A DNA stretch of 64,000 nt from Flavobacteriaceae bacterium GF1 (GCA_009797885.1 WNKP01000004.1:1-64000); one strand, 5' to 3'. Positions 51,500 through 61,684 are shown, counted from the stretch's first letter. Notes: generated by a model not told the origin, from the sequence alone. A program made the numbers and translations.

Positions 51500-53899
51500 A
51501 TGAGGATTTTATTAATCAATATGCTGTTTTTCAGCACTCTAACACATATCGTTGCACAAGACTGTGAAGCCCGTTTAACCGGTACGGTAGTGGATTACCA
51601 TGATAAAACCGTTCTAGAGGGAGCTTCCATCCTAATCATTGGAACACAGACCCGAACCTATAGTGCTAAGGACGGTAGCTTTGCCTTTACCGGTATTTGT
51701 AAAGGCGTTTATGAATTGGAAGTGGCCCATCCTACCTGCGAAACCCTCATTGTTCCAGTGACCGTAAATGGCGATACCGCTGTGGAAATCAAATTGGAGC
51801 ATCATTTGGAAGAACTGGAAGAAGTAAACGTTGTAGGTGATGTTATACGTAAAAAGACCAATTCCGCCCTGGAGGAATCCTTGAAATTGGAAACTTTGGA
51901 GAGCTACAGTGCGGCCAGTTTGGGTGATGCCCTTAAGGAACTTACCGGTATTTCGTCCTTAAATACCGGGGCAAACATAGTGAAGCCCATTATCCATGGG
52001 CTCAATGGCAGCAGGGTTTTGATTTTGAATGATGGTGTACGCATGCAGGATATGGAATGGGGCGATGAACATGCGCCCAATATCGATATCAATTCGGCGG
52101 GGACCATATCCGTAATCAAAGGGGCATCCGCACTTCAGTACGGTGGTGATGCCATTGGTGGGGTTATAGTTATGGAACAGGCCCGTGTTCCCAAAAAGGA
52201 TACCCTCTATGGAAAAACACTACTTAACGGAATTAGCAATGGTAGGGGTGGCAGCATTTCCTCTGAACTCATCCGTGCTTTTGAAGGAGGTTTTTTTATC
52301 CGGGGCCAAGGGTCATACAAACGCTTGGGCGATCGCGAGGCACCAGATTATATTCTTTCCAATACCGGGGTTCGGGAAATTGGAACGTCAATAAAGTTCG
52401 GGAAACATAAATTCATTTGGGGTTGGGACGTTAGGTACTCCTATTATAATGCCGAGATTGGCATTTTACGCGCATCCCATATTGGCAACAACGATGATTT
52501 GATCAGGGCAATCAACAGCGGTGAACCCCTGTTCATAAGACCTTTTACCTACGACCTGTTAAACCCCAAGCAAGATGTGACCCATCACTTAGGGAAGTTC
52601 AAATTCTATCATCGATTTGAAGGGCTCGGCAGACTGAACTTTCAATACGATTTTCAAAGTAACCGAAGGTTTGAGTTTGATATCCGAAGGGGAGACCGCG
52701 ACGATAGGGCTTCATTGGATCTTGAATTGACCACCCATACCCTGACCTCCGATTTTAAGTGGGATGCCAAGGAAAATGCGGAACTCCATTTTGGTTTAAT
52801 GGGGAGATATCAGGAGAATTTTGCCAATCCCGATACCGGTGTGCGAAGGTTGATTCCAGATTATGACAAATATGATTTTGGGGCCTTTATCACAGGGGAA
52901 TACCGCTTTGATAATTCCTTGCACCTGGAGGCTGGTATTCGTTACGATTTCAATAGAATTGATGCCCAAAAGTTCTACCTGACCTCCCGATGGGAAGAGC
53001 GGGGTTATGACAATGACTTTCAAGATCTGATCGTAGAGAACAGGGGAACGCAGTTGTTGGTGAATCCTGTTTTCGACTACCATAATATCTCCTCAACCTT
53101 GGGTGCGAAGTTCATTCTAGAAGATGAATACCTTATACGAGTGAACTATGCCCTGGCACAACGCGCACCTAATCCGGCAGAACTGTTCAGTGATGGCCTA
53201 CATCATTCCGCTGCTAGAATTGAGCTCGGTGACTTACGCATTGGCAACGAAACATCACACAAAATAACCGCCTCCTTGGAGCGGGATTTTGCTCATTGGG
53301 TTTTTGTAATAGAACCCTACGCCAATTGGGTCAATGATTTTATTCTATTGGAACCGACAGGAGTGGAATTGTCCATCCGGGGCGCCTTCCCAGTTTGGGA
53401 ATACAGACAGACCGATGCACGTTTATTGGGTGTTGATTTTTCGGCCTATGCCAACTGGACCAGCCATTGGACAAGTGGGCACAAGTTCTCCCTGGTCAAA
53501 GGAAACGATTTTGAAAATGATATTGCACTGATCAATATTCCGGCTGCAAATTTGAGGAACAGCATCACTTTTTCGAAAGCGGAATGGAACGATTTTGAAC
53601 TTACCCTGGAGAGCCAATACGTATTTCGGCAGAACGAGTTTCCCGATAATATCACGGTTTTTTCCCCGGAACAACAGCAAGATGTGCTTTTGGAAATCAA
53701 TACCCCTCCAGAAGCTTACCATCTTTTGGGATTGCAATCCAAAATTGGTTTCCAATTGGGAAAGACGACCGAATTAACAACCTCACTAAGAATAAACAAT
53801 ATAATGGATACGTCATTTAGGGACTATCTAAGCCGTCAACGCTTTTTTGCGGATGATTTGGGCAGAAATATCATTTTACAAGTAAAACTCAATTATTAA
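51500..53899 (+). CDS. TonB-dependent receptor
   Basis: A 799-residue outer membrane receptor. The signal peptide (about 1-20) ends near IVAQ. A carboxypeptidase-regulatory-like domain follows (about 22-105). The plug (about 110-235) has SLGDALKELTGISS and HGLNGSRVLILNDGVRM, and then the beta-barrel ends NIILQVKLNY. No SusD partner. Its neighbours (CELC proteins, a lipoprotein, an ABC-2 transporter, FecCD importer) suggest metal or siderophore/corrinoid uptake, but the ligand is not determinable. I use the ATG at 51500. Confidence 0.93.
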   Translation: MRILLINMLFFSTLTHIVAQDCEARLTGTVVDYHDKTVLEGASILIIGTQTRTYSAKDGSFAFTGICKGVYELEVAHPTCETLIVPVTVNGDTAVEIKLEHHLEELEEVNVVGDVIRKKTNSALEESLKLETLESYSAASLGDALKELTGISSLNTGANIVKPIIHGLNGSRVLILNDGVRMQDMEWGDEHAPNIDINSAGTISVIKGASALQYGGDAIGGVIVMEQARVPKKDTLYGKTLLNGISNGRGGSISSELIRAFEGGFFIRGQGSYKRLGDREAPDYILSNTGVREIGTSIKFGKHKFIWGWDVRYSYYNAEIGILRASHIGNNDDLIRAINSGEPLFIRPFTYDLLNPKQDVTHHLGKFKFYHRFEGLGRLNFQYDFQSNRRFEFDIRRGDRDDRASLDLELTTHTLTSDFKWDAKENAELHFGLMGRYQENFANPDTGVRRLIPDYDKYDFGAFITGEYRFDNSLHLEAGIRYDFNRIDAQKFYLTSRWEERGYDNDFQDLIVENRGTQLLVNPVFDYHNISSTLGAKFILEDEYLIRVNYALAQRAPNPAELFSDGLHHSAARIELGDLRIGNETSHKITASLERDFAHWVFVIEPYANWVNDFILLEPTGVELSIRGAFPVWEYRQTDARLLGVDFSAYANWTSHWTSGHKFSLVKGNDFENDIALINIPAANLRNSITFSKAEWNDFELTLESQYVFRQNEFPDNITVFSPEQQQDVLLEINTPPEAYHLLGLQSKIGFQLGKTTELTTSLRINNIMDTSFRDYLSRQRFFADDLGRNIILQVKLNY

Positions 53900-53914
53900 T
53901 CTTAATCTTTTGTT

Positions 53915-54511
53915 ATGAAAACAATCAAATTCTTATCAATGCTTGCCTTAACCGGTATCTTATTCACATCATGTTCAGATGATGACGATACACCGGAAGA
54001 GGTTAATGAAGAGGAAGTCATCACCACAATGACCGTTACACTTACCCCGCAAGGTGGTGGAACGAACATTACTTTGGTTTCCTTTGATGCAGATGGTGAC
54101 GATGGGCCCATAGAACCGGTATTGACCGTTTCCGGGGATTTGGCAGCAGACACCACTTATGATGGTACTATAGTGTTGCTCAATACCACAGAATCACCGG
54201 CGGAACTGGTAAACGAGGAAATTGAGGGTGAAGCCGATGAGCACCAATTCTTCTTCGTTGTTGGTGGGGGCCTTAATGTGACAACAGCCTATGCCGATGA
54301 TGAGTCGGACTATGTATCCGAGGCCACTGGGGAGAATTTTACCACAACCAATCCTGTCGGTATAGATTTTACCTTGACCACTGCCGCCGCAAGTAATGGG
54401 ACATTGAACATCACATTGCTTCATGAGCCCACCAAACCCAATGATGGAACGGTGGAAGGTGCCGGAGGGGAAACCGATATTACGGCAACTTTTGCGTTGA
54501 CCATCGAGTAA
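53915..54511 (+). CDS. Acidic lipoprotein downstream of TonB receptor
   Basis: A 198-residue lipoprotein: signal and lipobox end ILFTSC (Cys20), followed by an Asp/Glu-rich linker (DDDDTPEEVNEEE) and a Thr/Gly-rich beta domain. It contains VTLTPQGGGTN, VVGGGLNVTTAY and FTLTTAAASNGTLNI. Such proteins follow TonB receptors in flavobacteria and are sometimes called periplasmic-binding-fold proteins; no ligand is known. Cell-surface exposure is possible. Confidence 0.8.
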   Translation: MKTIKFLSMLALTGILFTSCSDDDDTPEEVNEEEVITTMTVTLTPQGGGTNITLVSFDADGDDGPIEPVLTVSGDLAADTTYDGTIVLLNTTESPAELVNEEIEGEADEHQFFFVVGGGLNVTTAYADDESDYVSEATGENFTTTNPVGIDFTLTTAAASNGTLNITLLHEPTKPNDGTVEGAGGETDITATFALTIE

Positions 54512-54574
54512 TGGATGGTTCCTAGGTAAATATATTAACGGGGGTGGAATAGTGTATTCCACTCCCTTTTTCCC

Positions 54575-54904
54575 ATGAGAGGCAACAAGGCAAGAAAGTG
54601 GTTTGGAATACTGTTGGCAACAGCGCTATTGGTACAGTTGTCATACCATACCATCCATGTCTTTACCTCCCATATATCGCATCCCCATATTGAGGGTGTC
54701 GATAATAATACCCAACTTCGCGATACCGCTTTTACCTGCGAACTATGCGCCAAACTATTAGGGCAAACGGCCTATTTCTGGCTTCTTCCAATTATACTGC
54801 CAATCGTTGTACCCACTTTTCTTGTCATACATGCAAGAACCTATTCTTTTGAGGCAGTAATTGAAGGTCCCCATTCCCTTAGGGATCCCCCTATGCCATT
54901 TTAA
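54575..54904 (+). CDS. Small CELC-motif membrane protein (copy 2)
   Basis: A 109-residue protein with an N-terminal helix (about 9-28), a His-rich segment (HTIHVFTSHISHPH), then TCELCAKLL near 54-62. A second helix (about 69-88) leads to the C-terminal SLRDPPMPF. The shared layout and CELC motif with the 51151-51456 protein suggest paralogues bracketing the TonB receptor and lipoprotein. The similarity is by eye, and the function is unknown. Confidence 0.6.
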   Translation: MRGNKARKWFGILLATALLVQLSYHTIHVFTSHISHPHIEGVDNNTQLRDTAFTCELCAKLLGQTAYFWLLPIILPIVVPTFLVIHARTYSFEAVIEGPHSLRDPPMPF

Positions 54905-54959
54905 AGGTAGTATATACCCCGTCAAGGCGAAGCCCTTGAACCCTGATGCACCAAAATGT

Positions 54960-54979
54960 GTAATCCACCATAGGATTAC
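54960..54979 (+). repeat. Hairpin GTAATCC-N6-GGATTAC between CELC copy 2 and the ABC operon
   Basis: A 7-bp perfect stem followed by a short TTTAT. A second hairpin, TCAAGG/CCTTGA, lies at 54922-54939. Together they may mark a weak termination or processing site. The first 17 bases after the CELC stop contain no gene. Confidence 0.4.
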
Positions 54980-55019
54980 TTTATGCGTGGTATAATGTAG
55001 TATTCAAATTTCTAAAATC

Positions 55020-55736
55020 ATGATTATAACGAATAACCTTACAAAACAATATGGTGGAAACACCGCATTGGACCACCTTAACCTCGAGGTTAAGGAAGGT
55101 GAGATCTATTGCCTTTTAGGGGCCAATGGTGCAGGTAAGACCACTACCATCAACTTGCTTTTGGGATTTATCCCCCCAAGTTCCGGCAGTGCCTTTATCA
55201 ACCAGTTGGATGTGCAGGAAAACAGTAAGGCCACCAAACAGTTTTTGGCCTATATCCCAGAAAACCTGATGCTGTACCCCAACCTGACTGCCTTGGAAAA
55301 CCTGGACTATTTTTCTGGAATCGCGGGGAAAACCTTGTCAAAGTCAGATTTAAAAATAGTTCTTGAAGAAGCCGGTCTGGAGCAGGAAGCCTTTGAAAAC
55401 CGGATATCCACTTTTTCAAAGGGAATGCGACAAAAGGTCGGCATAGCAATTGCATTGGCCAAGGATGCCAAAGTATTGCTGCTGGACGAACCTACCTCTG
55501 GGTTGGATCCAAAAGCCAGTAATGAATTTGGGTTACTTCTTCAAAAACTGCGTTCCAAGGGCGTTGCCACGCTCATGGCAACACACGACCTATTTCGGGC
55601 AAAGGAAGTGGCTACCCATATCGGCATTATGAAAGATGGTCAATTGAAACAACAATTTGTTGCCGATGCTATTTCCCTTCCCGAACTGGAAAAGGCCTAT
55701 CTCAACACTATGGAATATAAAGAACTGGTACCATGA
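55020..55736 (+). CDS. ABC-2 transporter ATP-binding protein
   Basis: A 238-residue ATPase. Walker A GANGAGKTTT is near 35-44, the signature reads FSKGMRQKVGIAIALA near 131-146, and Walker B is VLLLDEPTSGLD near 152-163. It pairs with the two permeases downstream, overlapping the first by 4 bases. NosF-like and generic ABC-2 ATPases share this form, and the substrate is unknown. Confidence 0.93.
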   Translation: MIITNNLTKQYGGNTALDHLNLEVKEGEIYCLLGANGAGKTTTINLLLGFIPPSSGSAFINQLDVQENSKATKQFLAYIPENLMLYPNLTALENLDYFSGIAGKTLSKSDLKIVLEEAGLEQEAFENRISTFSKGMRQKVGIAIALAKDAKVLLLDEPTSGLDPKASNEFGLLLQKLRSKGVATLMATHDLFRAKEVATHIGIMKDGQLKQQFVADAISLPELEKAYLNTMEYKELVP

Positions 55737-57139
55737 TTTCAAAAACCTTTCTCAAAGAAACCAAGGAATTGCTGCGCGATGGACGTGTGCGAATTGCCAT
55801 AATTATTGTCCTTTCGCTATTGGGGGTTGCCGTATGGATCAGTGCACGGCATTACCAAAATGTAAATGAGCAGTACGCCTTGGCCAAAACGGCCGAACGT
55901 GGCATATGGGACAATCAGGGCGAAAAGAATCCCCATTCGGCAGCACATTACGGCACCTATGCCTTTAAACCGAAATATCCCCTGTCCTTGGTCGACCAAG
56001 GGGTAGACAAATATGCGGGCACCTCCATATTCCTGGAGGCTCACAAACGAAATGAGGCTCAGTTCAGTGCAGCTGCGGACCAAACGGGATTGGCCCGTTT
56101 TGGGGATTTGACCCCAGACTTTATCCTACTCTTTATCATACCCCTTCTCATTATTCTTTTGGGATATAACAGTTTTACCAAAGAACGGGAAATGGGAACC
56201 CTAACCTTGTTAAAGAGCCAGGGAATATCCGGTTGGAAGTGGTTAATGGGAAAGTGGGCCGCACTTTTCCTGCCCATTTTTGGCATTACGGCCGTAGTAT
56301 TCCTATTGGCAGGGGTGCTATTGGGCAACCTTTCGGATTTTGGGGTCTTTCGTTGGAATTCCCTGCTGATGCTATTTCTGGTTTACATGGCCTATTACAT
56401 CATTTTCATCAATATTGTTTTATTGATTTCGTCCCGAACAAAGAAATCGGGGATTTCCCTTGTGGTATCCCTATGTGTTTGGATCATTACGTGTCTGGCC
56501 GCACCAAAGGCCGCCAGTAATATTGCAGAAACCAAACATCCCTATCCCACCCGACAGGAATTTGCGGCCAATGTCCTTAAGGACAAAAAAGAGGGGCTGG
56601 ATGGCCATAATCCCTGGAGTAAGGAAGCCAAACTACTGGAAGAACAGGTTTTAAGGGAATACGGTGTGGACAGCCTCCACCAATTGCCCTTCAATTTTGA
56701 TGGCTATCGCATGCAAAAGGGTGAGGAACACCAGGCAGAGGTCTATTTTAAGCATTACAATTACCTAAAAGAACAGTATACACAGCAGTCGAGGGTATAT
56801 AAAGGTTTGGCAGCCATTTCACCCTATTTGCCCACTCGTTTTTTGAGTATGGCCATTGCCCATACCGACTACGATACGCATTGGGATTTTGCGGATGCCG
56901 CGGAAACATACCGCATCGCCACCCAAAAATTTTTGAACGACAATTTTGCCGTAAATTCATCTTATGGCGAATGGAGTTATAGGGCCGATGCCACCACATG
57001 GAAAGAATTACCTGCCTTCGAGTATAATCCGCCGGAATTGAATACCATTCTTTCCAGAAATAGCTCCAACCTCGGGATTCTGGGCATTTGGTTGTTGGCC
57101 TCTTTTGGCCTTTTGTTATTCACCTCTAAAACCATTTGA
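55733..57139 (+). CDS. ABC-2 permease, DUF3526 type (1)
   Basis: A 468-residue permease. The N-terminal membrane helix (about 20-40) is followed by a long extracytoplasmic domain with an NQGEKNPHSAAHYGTYAF-like segment (about 50-125). Then come helices at about 125-150, 170-195, 210-235 and 240-262, a second large loop (about 270-440) and a final helix. This is the DUF3526 pattern. Its stop overlaps the next permease start by 4 bases. Confidence 0.9.
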   Translation: MISKTFLKETKELLRDGRVRIAIIIVLSLLGVAVWISARHYQNVNEQYALAKTAERGIWDNQGEKNPHSAAHYGTYAFKPKYPLSLVDQGVDKYAGTSIFLEAHKRNEAQFSAAADQTGLARFGDLTPDFILLFIIPLLIILLGYNSFTKEREMGTLTLLKSQGISGWKWLMGKWAALFLPIFGITAVVFLLAGVLLGNLSDFGVFRWNSLLMLFLVYMAYYIIFINIVLLISSRTKKSGISLVVSLCVWIITCLAAPKAASNIAETKHPYPTRQEFAANVLKDKKEGLDGHNPWSKEAKLLEEQVLREYGVDSLHQLPFNFDGYRMQKGEEHQAEVYFKHYNYLKEQYTQQSRVYKGLAAISPYLPTRFLSMAIAHTDYDTHWDFADAAETYRIATQKFLNDNFAVNSSYGEWSYRADATTWKELPAFEYNPPELNTILSRNSSNLGILGIWLLASFGLLLFTSKTI

Positions 57140-58572
57140 CCATGTTGTCCTACAATTTTAAATACGAATTAAAACTGTTGCTGCGCAGTCGTTGGATCCA
57201 ATTGTTGAGCATTGTGCTCTTATTACTCTTTGGGTTTTCTGTCTACAATGGCATGCAAAAAGTGGAAAAGCGCCAAAATGATATTGCCGCGGCCCAGCAA
57301 GAAGTAAAGGAAAATGATGCGATGATGTTGAAACTCCTGGACTCGGTGGAACGGGGAATGGAAGTAAGCGCTTCACCATGGACCATCCCCACCAGCCCCA
57401 TGGCAGTGGGCAACTACCATCCAAGGGTAGCCGCCATGGAAACCCAATCCATGTCCTTTGTTTCCACAGGGCAGGCAGATTTGTTTACCCACTACGTAAA
57501 ACCTACGGTAGCCGGGGACGATTTTGCCCTCAACTTTGCCGAGATGACCAGTCCGGTGCAACTGCTCTTTGGTAGTTTCGATCTGGCCTTTGTCATTATT
57601 TACCTTCTTCCCCTGCTCATTATTGCTTTTTCCTACAACGTACTTTCCTCGGAAAAAGAGAGCGGTTCGCTCCGCCTATTGGCCGCACAGCCCATAGGCA
57701 TCCAAAACTGGGTGCTCCAAAAACTGGGGCTACGTTTTTTCTGGCTATCGGTATTGGTCATCGCCGCGTTGATCATTGTTTTTCTCTCTTTGGGCCTCAA
57801 TCCGTTTGCTGGGACAACCCTCTTTTTTGGGCTGTTGGGTCTTATTCTGGTGTATATGCTCTTTTGGTTTGCTTTGGCGTTTTTGGTAAACCTGTGGGTA
57901 GGTAGTTCGGCAAAGAATGCTGTTGCCATGCTTGGTCTCTGGGTGGTTTTTGTGTTATTGGTCCCCTCGGTATTGAACCAATTGGGCAATACGATCTATC
58001 CCATGCCCTCACGTACCTTAATGATCAATGAAATGCGGAGTTTAAAGGCAGAGGTCACCAAAAAACAGGATGAGATATTGGACAATTTCCTAAGGGACCA
58101 CCCCGAGTATGCCCTAAATGACACCACCCAGTCCAGGGGGTTCTACCATCGCTATATGGCTTCCCAAAAATTGGTCAAGGAGGAACTGTCCCCCGTGGTA
58201 AACGCTTATGAGGAACAATTACAAAAACAGCAACATTGGATAGGTCGTTTCAAGTGGATCTCCCCAGCCATTATAGCGCAGGAATCCCTGAACCATATGG
58301 CGGGTACTTCCACCCAGGATTATGAAAACTTCAGAAAGCAGGTGATAGCCTTTGCTGGAACCTGGAGGGAACATTTTATGCCCTTTTTGTACAACAATCA
58401 AAATTTTTCGCAAAAGGATTATCCCAATTTGCCCAGTTTTACCTATATCCAAAAAAGCCAAAGCAGGCTAAGCGCCATACTCTTGCTTTTGGGTATGGCC
58501 ATCGGATTGTTTGGCCTGGGGTTTTTGGTTTCCAAAAAGGGAAAACATGTGAGCATATTGAATCAAGGATAA
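57136..58572 (+). CDS. ABC-2 permease, DUF3526 type (2)
   Basis: A 478-residue permease, homologous in layout to the preceding one. The N-terminal helix is at about 18-35, an external domain at about 40-140 includes a TQSMSFVSTGQADLF segment, central helices lie at about 145-285, and the last helix near 450-468. The two permeases probably form a heterodimer with the 55020 ATPase. The function may be export or membrane maintenance of the receptor system. Confidence 0.9.
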   Translation: MTMLSYNFKYELKLLLRSRWIQLLSIVLLLLFGFSVYNGMQKVEKRQNDIAAAQQEVKENDAMMLKLLDSVERGMEVSASPWTIPTSPMAVGNYHPRVAAMETQSMSFVSTGQADLFTHYVKPTVAGDDFALNFAEMTSPVQLLFGSFDLAFVIIYLLPLLIIAFSYNVLSSEKESGSLRLLAAQPIGIQNWVLQKLGLRFFWLSVLVIAALIIVFLSLGLNPFAGTTLFFGLLGLILVYMLFWFALAFLVNLWVGSSAKNAVAMLGLWVVFVLLVPSVLNQLGNTIYPMPSRTLMINEMRSLKAEVTKKQDEILDNFLRDHPEYALNDTTQSRGFYHRYMASQKLVKEELSPVVNAYEEQLQKQQHWIGRFKWISPAIIAQESLNHMAGTSTQDYENFRKQVIAFAGTWREHFMPFLYNNQNFSQKDYPNLPSFTYIQKSQSRLSAILLLLGMAIGLFGLGFLVSKKGKHVSILNQG

Positions 58573-58573
58573 G

Positions 58574-59164
58574 ATGAAAAGAATCGTTCCCAGTTCCATT
58601 TTTAGTTCATCTCCTTTGAGGTTGGGTCTGGTTTTCATCCTTTTCGCCAATAGTTTTTATACCGTTTATGCGCAATCCAATACGACCCCAAAACTTGAAG
58701 AAAGACGCAAAGGCACGGAAAAACTTGGTTTTCTTGTCGGTGAATGGGAAAGTGAAACTTGGTACTATTTGGATGGAAAGCGACCTAGTGAACCCGAAAA
58801 AGGAACCTACAAAGCGGAGTGGACTTTGAACGGTGCTTTTATCACGGACGACATTTCAGCTGCCCATCAGGGAAATCCGTATTTGGGAAAGAGCTATCAC
58901 ACATACAATCCCAATACCAAACTCTTTGAAACCTACTACTTTGATAGCGATGGACTGGTTGTACTGTACCCCAATGGGAAATGGGAAAATACGCAAACCT
59001 TGGTTTTCAGTGGCAAGGATGCTGACCATAGCAGGGTTATTGAAAAACGAACCTATTTTCAAATTCATTCAACAGATTCCTTTGATCTGGTAGAAAAACA
59101 GGATTATGGAGATGGTAAGGGATTTGTCACGGTTTTAGAAGTGAAATATCAACGAAAAAGGTAA
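58574..59164 (+). CDS. Secreted DUF1579-like beta-barrel protein
   Basis: A 196-residue protein with a signal peptide (about 1-34) and a lipocalin-like domain: FLVGEWESETWYYLDG near 53-68, YKAEWTLNGAFI, SYHTYNPNTKLFETYYFDSDG, and VVLYPNGKWENTQTLVFSG. These match the DUF1579 family. Ligand unknown. It follows the second permease by one base and precedes the SBP gene by 2 bases, so it belongs to one transcript. Confidence 0.8.
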   Translation: MKRIVPSSIFSSSPLRLGLVFILFANSFYTVYAQSNTTPKLEERRKGTEKLGFLVGEWESETWYYLDGKRPSEPEKGTYKAEWTLNGAFITDDISAAHQGNPYLGKSYHTYNPNTKLFETYYFDSDGLVVLYPNGKWENTQTLVFSGKDADHSRVIEKRTYFQIHSTDSFDLVEKQDYGDGKGFVTVLEVKYQRKR

Positions 59165-59166
59165 TC

Positions 59167-60408
59167 ATGAGGACTATACTCCCTATTTTTTTGATGGTGT
59201 TTTTTTTCCTTTTGGGGTGCAAATCCGAAAACAAAAAAGAGCAAGTAGTATCTGGAACTAGGGCAATACCGGATTGGAATACTTCCGGGCATAAGGTAGT
59301 CCCAAAATATGCCAAAAAATTTTCAGTATCCTATCACGGTACGTACAAAGTCGTTCGAACCAATGCGACCTTGTTTGACGACCGTTCCGAAGATGGTGGG
59401 TCTACGGATATTGAAGATGTAATGGTGCTTGTCCAAAAGGGTACGGAACCACCGGAATTGAAAGGTGAACTTCAGAACGCTACTATCATTCATATCCCCG
59501 TTGAGAGCGTTGCAGTCAATGTGCAGCATTCAGAGAGTTATCTACGGGAAATTGGACTCGAAAGCCACATCAATGCGATAGGCGGACTCTATTCCTACAA
59601 TAACGATATGCGGGAAAAAGCGCTTAACGGCACTATTGGTCAAATAGGATATAGTTGGCACAGTCCACCCAATTTTGAAGTATTGCTCCAAAGAAAACCG
59701 GAAGTTTTTTTAATGACTTTGGCCAGTTTAGGGCATCGGGAAAGTTTGGATAAATGCCGTCAATTTGGAATCCCTACCGTTACGGTTTTTGATTGGGCTG
59801 AGTTCGATTATTTGGCTAGGGCCGAATGGATAAAATTCTATTCGTTGTTTTTTAATGCCGAAAAGGAAGCCAACAAAGTCTTTGAAGCCATTGAAAGCAA
59901 GATTAATGGCCTAAAGGACCTGACAAGGAATATCAAGGTGAAGGAAAGTGCCTTATGGGGATATTATTCGAGCAAACAACGCTGGATCATGCAAATCAAT
60001 AGCATTCCTGCGCAGTATTTGGTGGATGCCGGTTTGGAAAATGTCCTTTCCAATAATACGAAGGCCAATGCAGACGGATTCCAAGCCTTGACTACTGAAG
60101 AGTTACTCCTTAAAGGAAAGGAAGCCAAACATTGGGTAATTGGAGACATCCATGCTGCTCCCCTGCCCCAGGAACGCATTATGAATCATTTTGAATCTTG
60201 GCGGGCAAATAAGCTATATCATAATTTAAAACGTGTTAAGCCCAAGGAAAATACATCGGATTGGTACGCCAAAGCAATTGTGCGTCCGGATATTGTGTTG
60301 GAAGATTTGATACGGCTGGTCTATCCGCACCTATTGCCGGAACATATTCCGGTTTTCATGGGATTTTATGATAAAGTTTCTGAAGGGCCAATAGAACAAC
60401 AGGGATAA
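59167..60408 (+). CDS. Lipoprotein substrate-binding protein (BtuF/FecB type) 1
   Basis: A 413-residue lipoprotein: lipobox ends FFFLLGC (Cys18). Two lobes joined by a helix: AKKFSVSYHGTYKVV and the VPVES segment, then IGYSWHSPPNFEVLLQRKPEVFL, VTVFDWAEFDYLARAEWIKF and SLFFNAEKEANKVFEAIE. It ends with the YPHLLPEHIP-like family closing. This class binds iron-siderophores, heme or cobalamin. It has a close tandem homologue downstream. Confidence 0.9.
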   Translation: MRTILPIFLMVFFFLLGCKSENKKEQVVSGTRAIPDWNTSGHKVVPKYAKKFSVSYHGTYKVVRTNATLFDDRSEDGGSTDIEDVMVLVQKGTEPPELKGELQNATIIHIPVESVAVNVQHSESYLREIGLESHINAIGGLYSYNNDMREKALNGTIGQIGYSWHSPPNFEVLLQRKPEVFLMTLASLGHRESLDKCRQFGIPTVTVFDWAEFDYLARAEWIKFYSLFFNAEKEANKVFEAIESKINGLKDLTRNIKVKESALWGYYSSKQRWIMQINSIPAQYLVDAGLENVLSNNTKANADGFQALTTEELLLKGKEAKHWVIGDIHAAPLPQERIMNHFESWRANKLYHNLKRVKPKENTSDWYAKAIVRPDIVLEDLIRLVYPHLLPEHIPVFMGFYDKVSEGPIEQQG

Positions 60409-60419
60409 CTCATTTTGGA

Positions 60420-61679
60420 ATGATGATAAAATCCACAAAAATAAAAACCCCACAAATCTTGCTGGTTGATACCACTGGTCTTCCCCATGTATTGCTATTT
60501 TTGTCCTTACTCGCTGTAGTTGGTGCTACGACCTTTAGTTGTGGCCCTCCAACAAAAAAGAATCAGATTGCTATTGAAAATGAAGGTTTGATCAGTCCTT
60601 TAATTGAAAAAGTAGCTGTTGAACATGCCAAAAACTTTTCAGTCACATACAGGGAAAACCATAAAATAGTCCACCTGCATTACAACAGCCCGGACAGAGG
60701 AGTGGTTTTTGATAGGAAATTGGTTTTGGTACAAAGGGGGACGGCCGCACCAGAGTTAACTGGTGAACTTGAGGATGCTTGGGTCGTGGAAGTGCCCCTA
60801 AAAACCATAGCTGCCAATGATGATGGCGAAATAACCCGAATAAAAGCACTTGGGTTGATGGAGCATATCATTGCCATGGGTGGAGGCGCTATTTATGATG
60901 CGGAGTTGAGACAGCGTTGGGAAGAAAAGAAAATTGCCTCCATAGGCTACAGTTTTCATAGACCGCCGCTACCAGAATTGATACTTTCCTTAAATCCGGA
61001 TATCCTGATCCAATACACCTACAATCACGATGGATTGACATCTTTGGAAAAAATGAGGGCATTGGGCATCAATGCCGTCCCGCAATTTGCATGGGCAGAA
61101 CCTTCTTTTTTGGGGAAAGCGGAATGGTTGAAGTTTACGGCGCTGTTCTTCAATAAGGAAAAGGAAGCCAACAACTTGTTCAAGGAAATCGTTGACCGAT
61201 GCGAACAACTTATGGGAAAAGTCGAGCAAGAACAGGAAAAAGTAACCTCCTTTTTGGTATACTATCCTTCCGAGAACAGCGACTGGTCTGCCCATCGAAA
61301 CGATTTTTACGCTTCTTTTTTGGAAGCTGCCGGTGCCATTAATGTGCTCGCCGATGATGGACCGACACATGCGGTAGGTATCAACAACGAAAAAATGCTC
61401 GACCTGGCCAAAGACGCAGATTTTTGGTTGGTGAACAGCGTATCTGATGGGACATGGCCAACAATTGAATACTTAAACGCCTTTAAGGCCTATCGTAAAG
61501 GGAATGTATACCACTATCAAAAGCGAACACGTTACGAGCACAACGCCTACGACTGGTATGAAACCCCAGAGGTCCGGCCGGATTTGGTACTGGAGGATTT
61601 GGTATCCATCTTTTACCCGAACGTCTTGCCCGATCACACACCTTTGTATTTTGAAAAAGTTAAGCTGACCAAAAACTAA
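60420..61679 (+). CDS. Lipoprotein substrate-binding protein (BtuF/FecB type) 2
   Basis: A 419-residue homologue of the preceding protein, sharing AKNFSVTYRENHKIV, IGYSFHRPPLPELIL, QFAWAEPSFLGKAEWLKF and ALFFNKEKEANNLFKEI. The lipobox ends TTFSC near residue 41, after an unusually long N-terminal segment (MMIKSTKIKTPQILLVDTTG). The two SBPs in tandem suggest different ligands or different redox or complex forms with one permease. The true start could be internal. Confidence 0.88.
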   Translation: MMIKSTKIKTPQILLVDTTGLPHVLLFLSLLAVVGATTFSCGPPTKKNQIAIENEGLISPLIEKVAVEHAKNFSVTYRENHKIVHLHYNSPDRGVVFDRKLVLVQRGTAAPELTGELEDAWVVEVPLKTIAANDDGEITRIKALGLMEHIIAMGGGAIYDAELRQRWEEKKIASIGYSFHRPPLPELILSLNPDILIQYTYNHDGLTSLEKMRALGINAVPQFAWAEPSFLGKAEWLKFTALFFNKEKEANNLFKEIVDRCEQLMGKVEQEQEKVTSFLVYYPSENSDWSAHRNDFYASFLEAAGAINVLADDGPTHAVGINNEKMLDLAKDADFWLVNSVSDGTWPTIEYLNAFKAYRKGNVYHYQKRTRYEHNAYDWYETPEVRPDLVLEDLVSIFYPNVLPDHTPLYFEKVKLTKN

Positions 61680-61684
61680 GTGGG

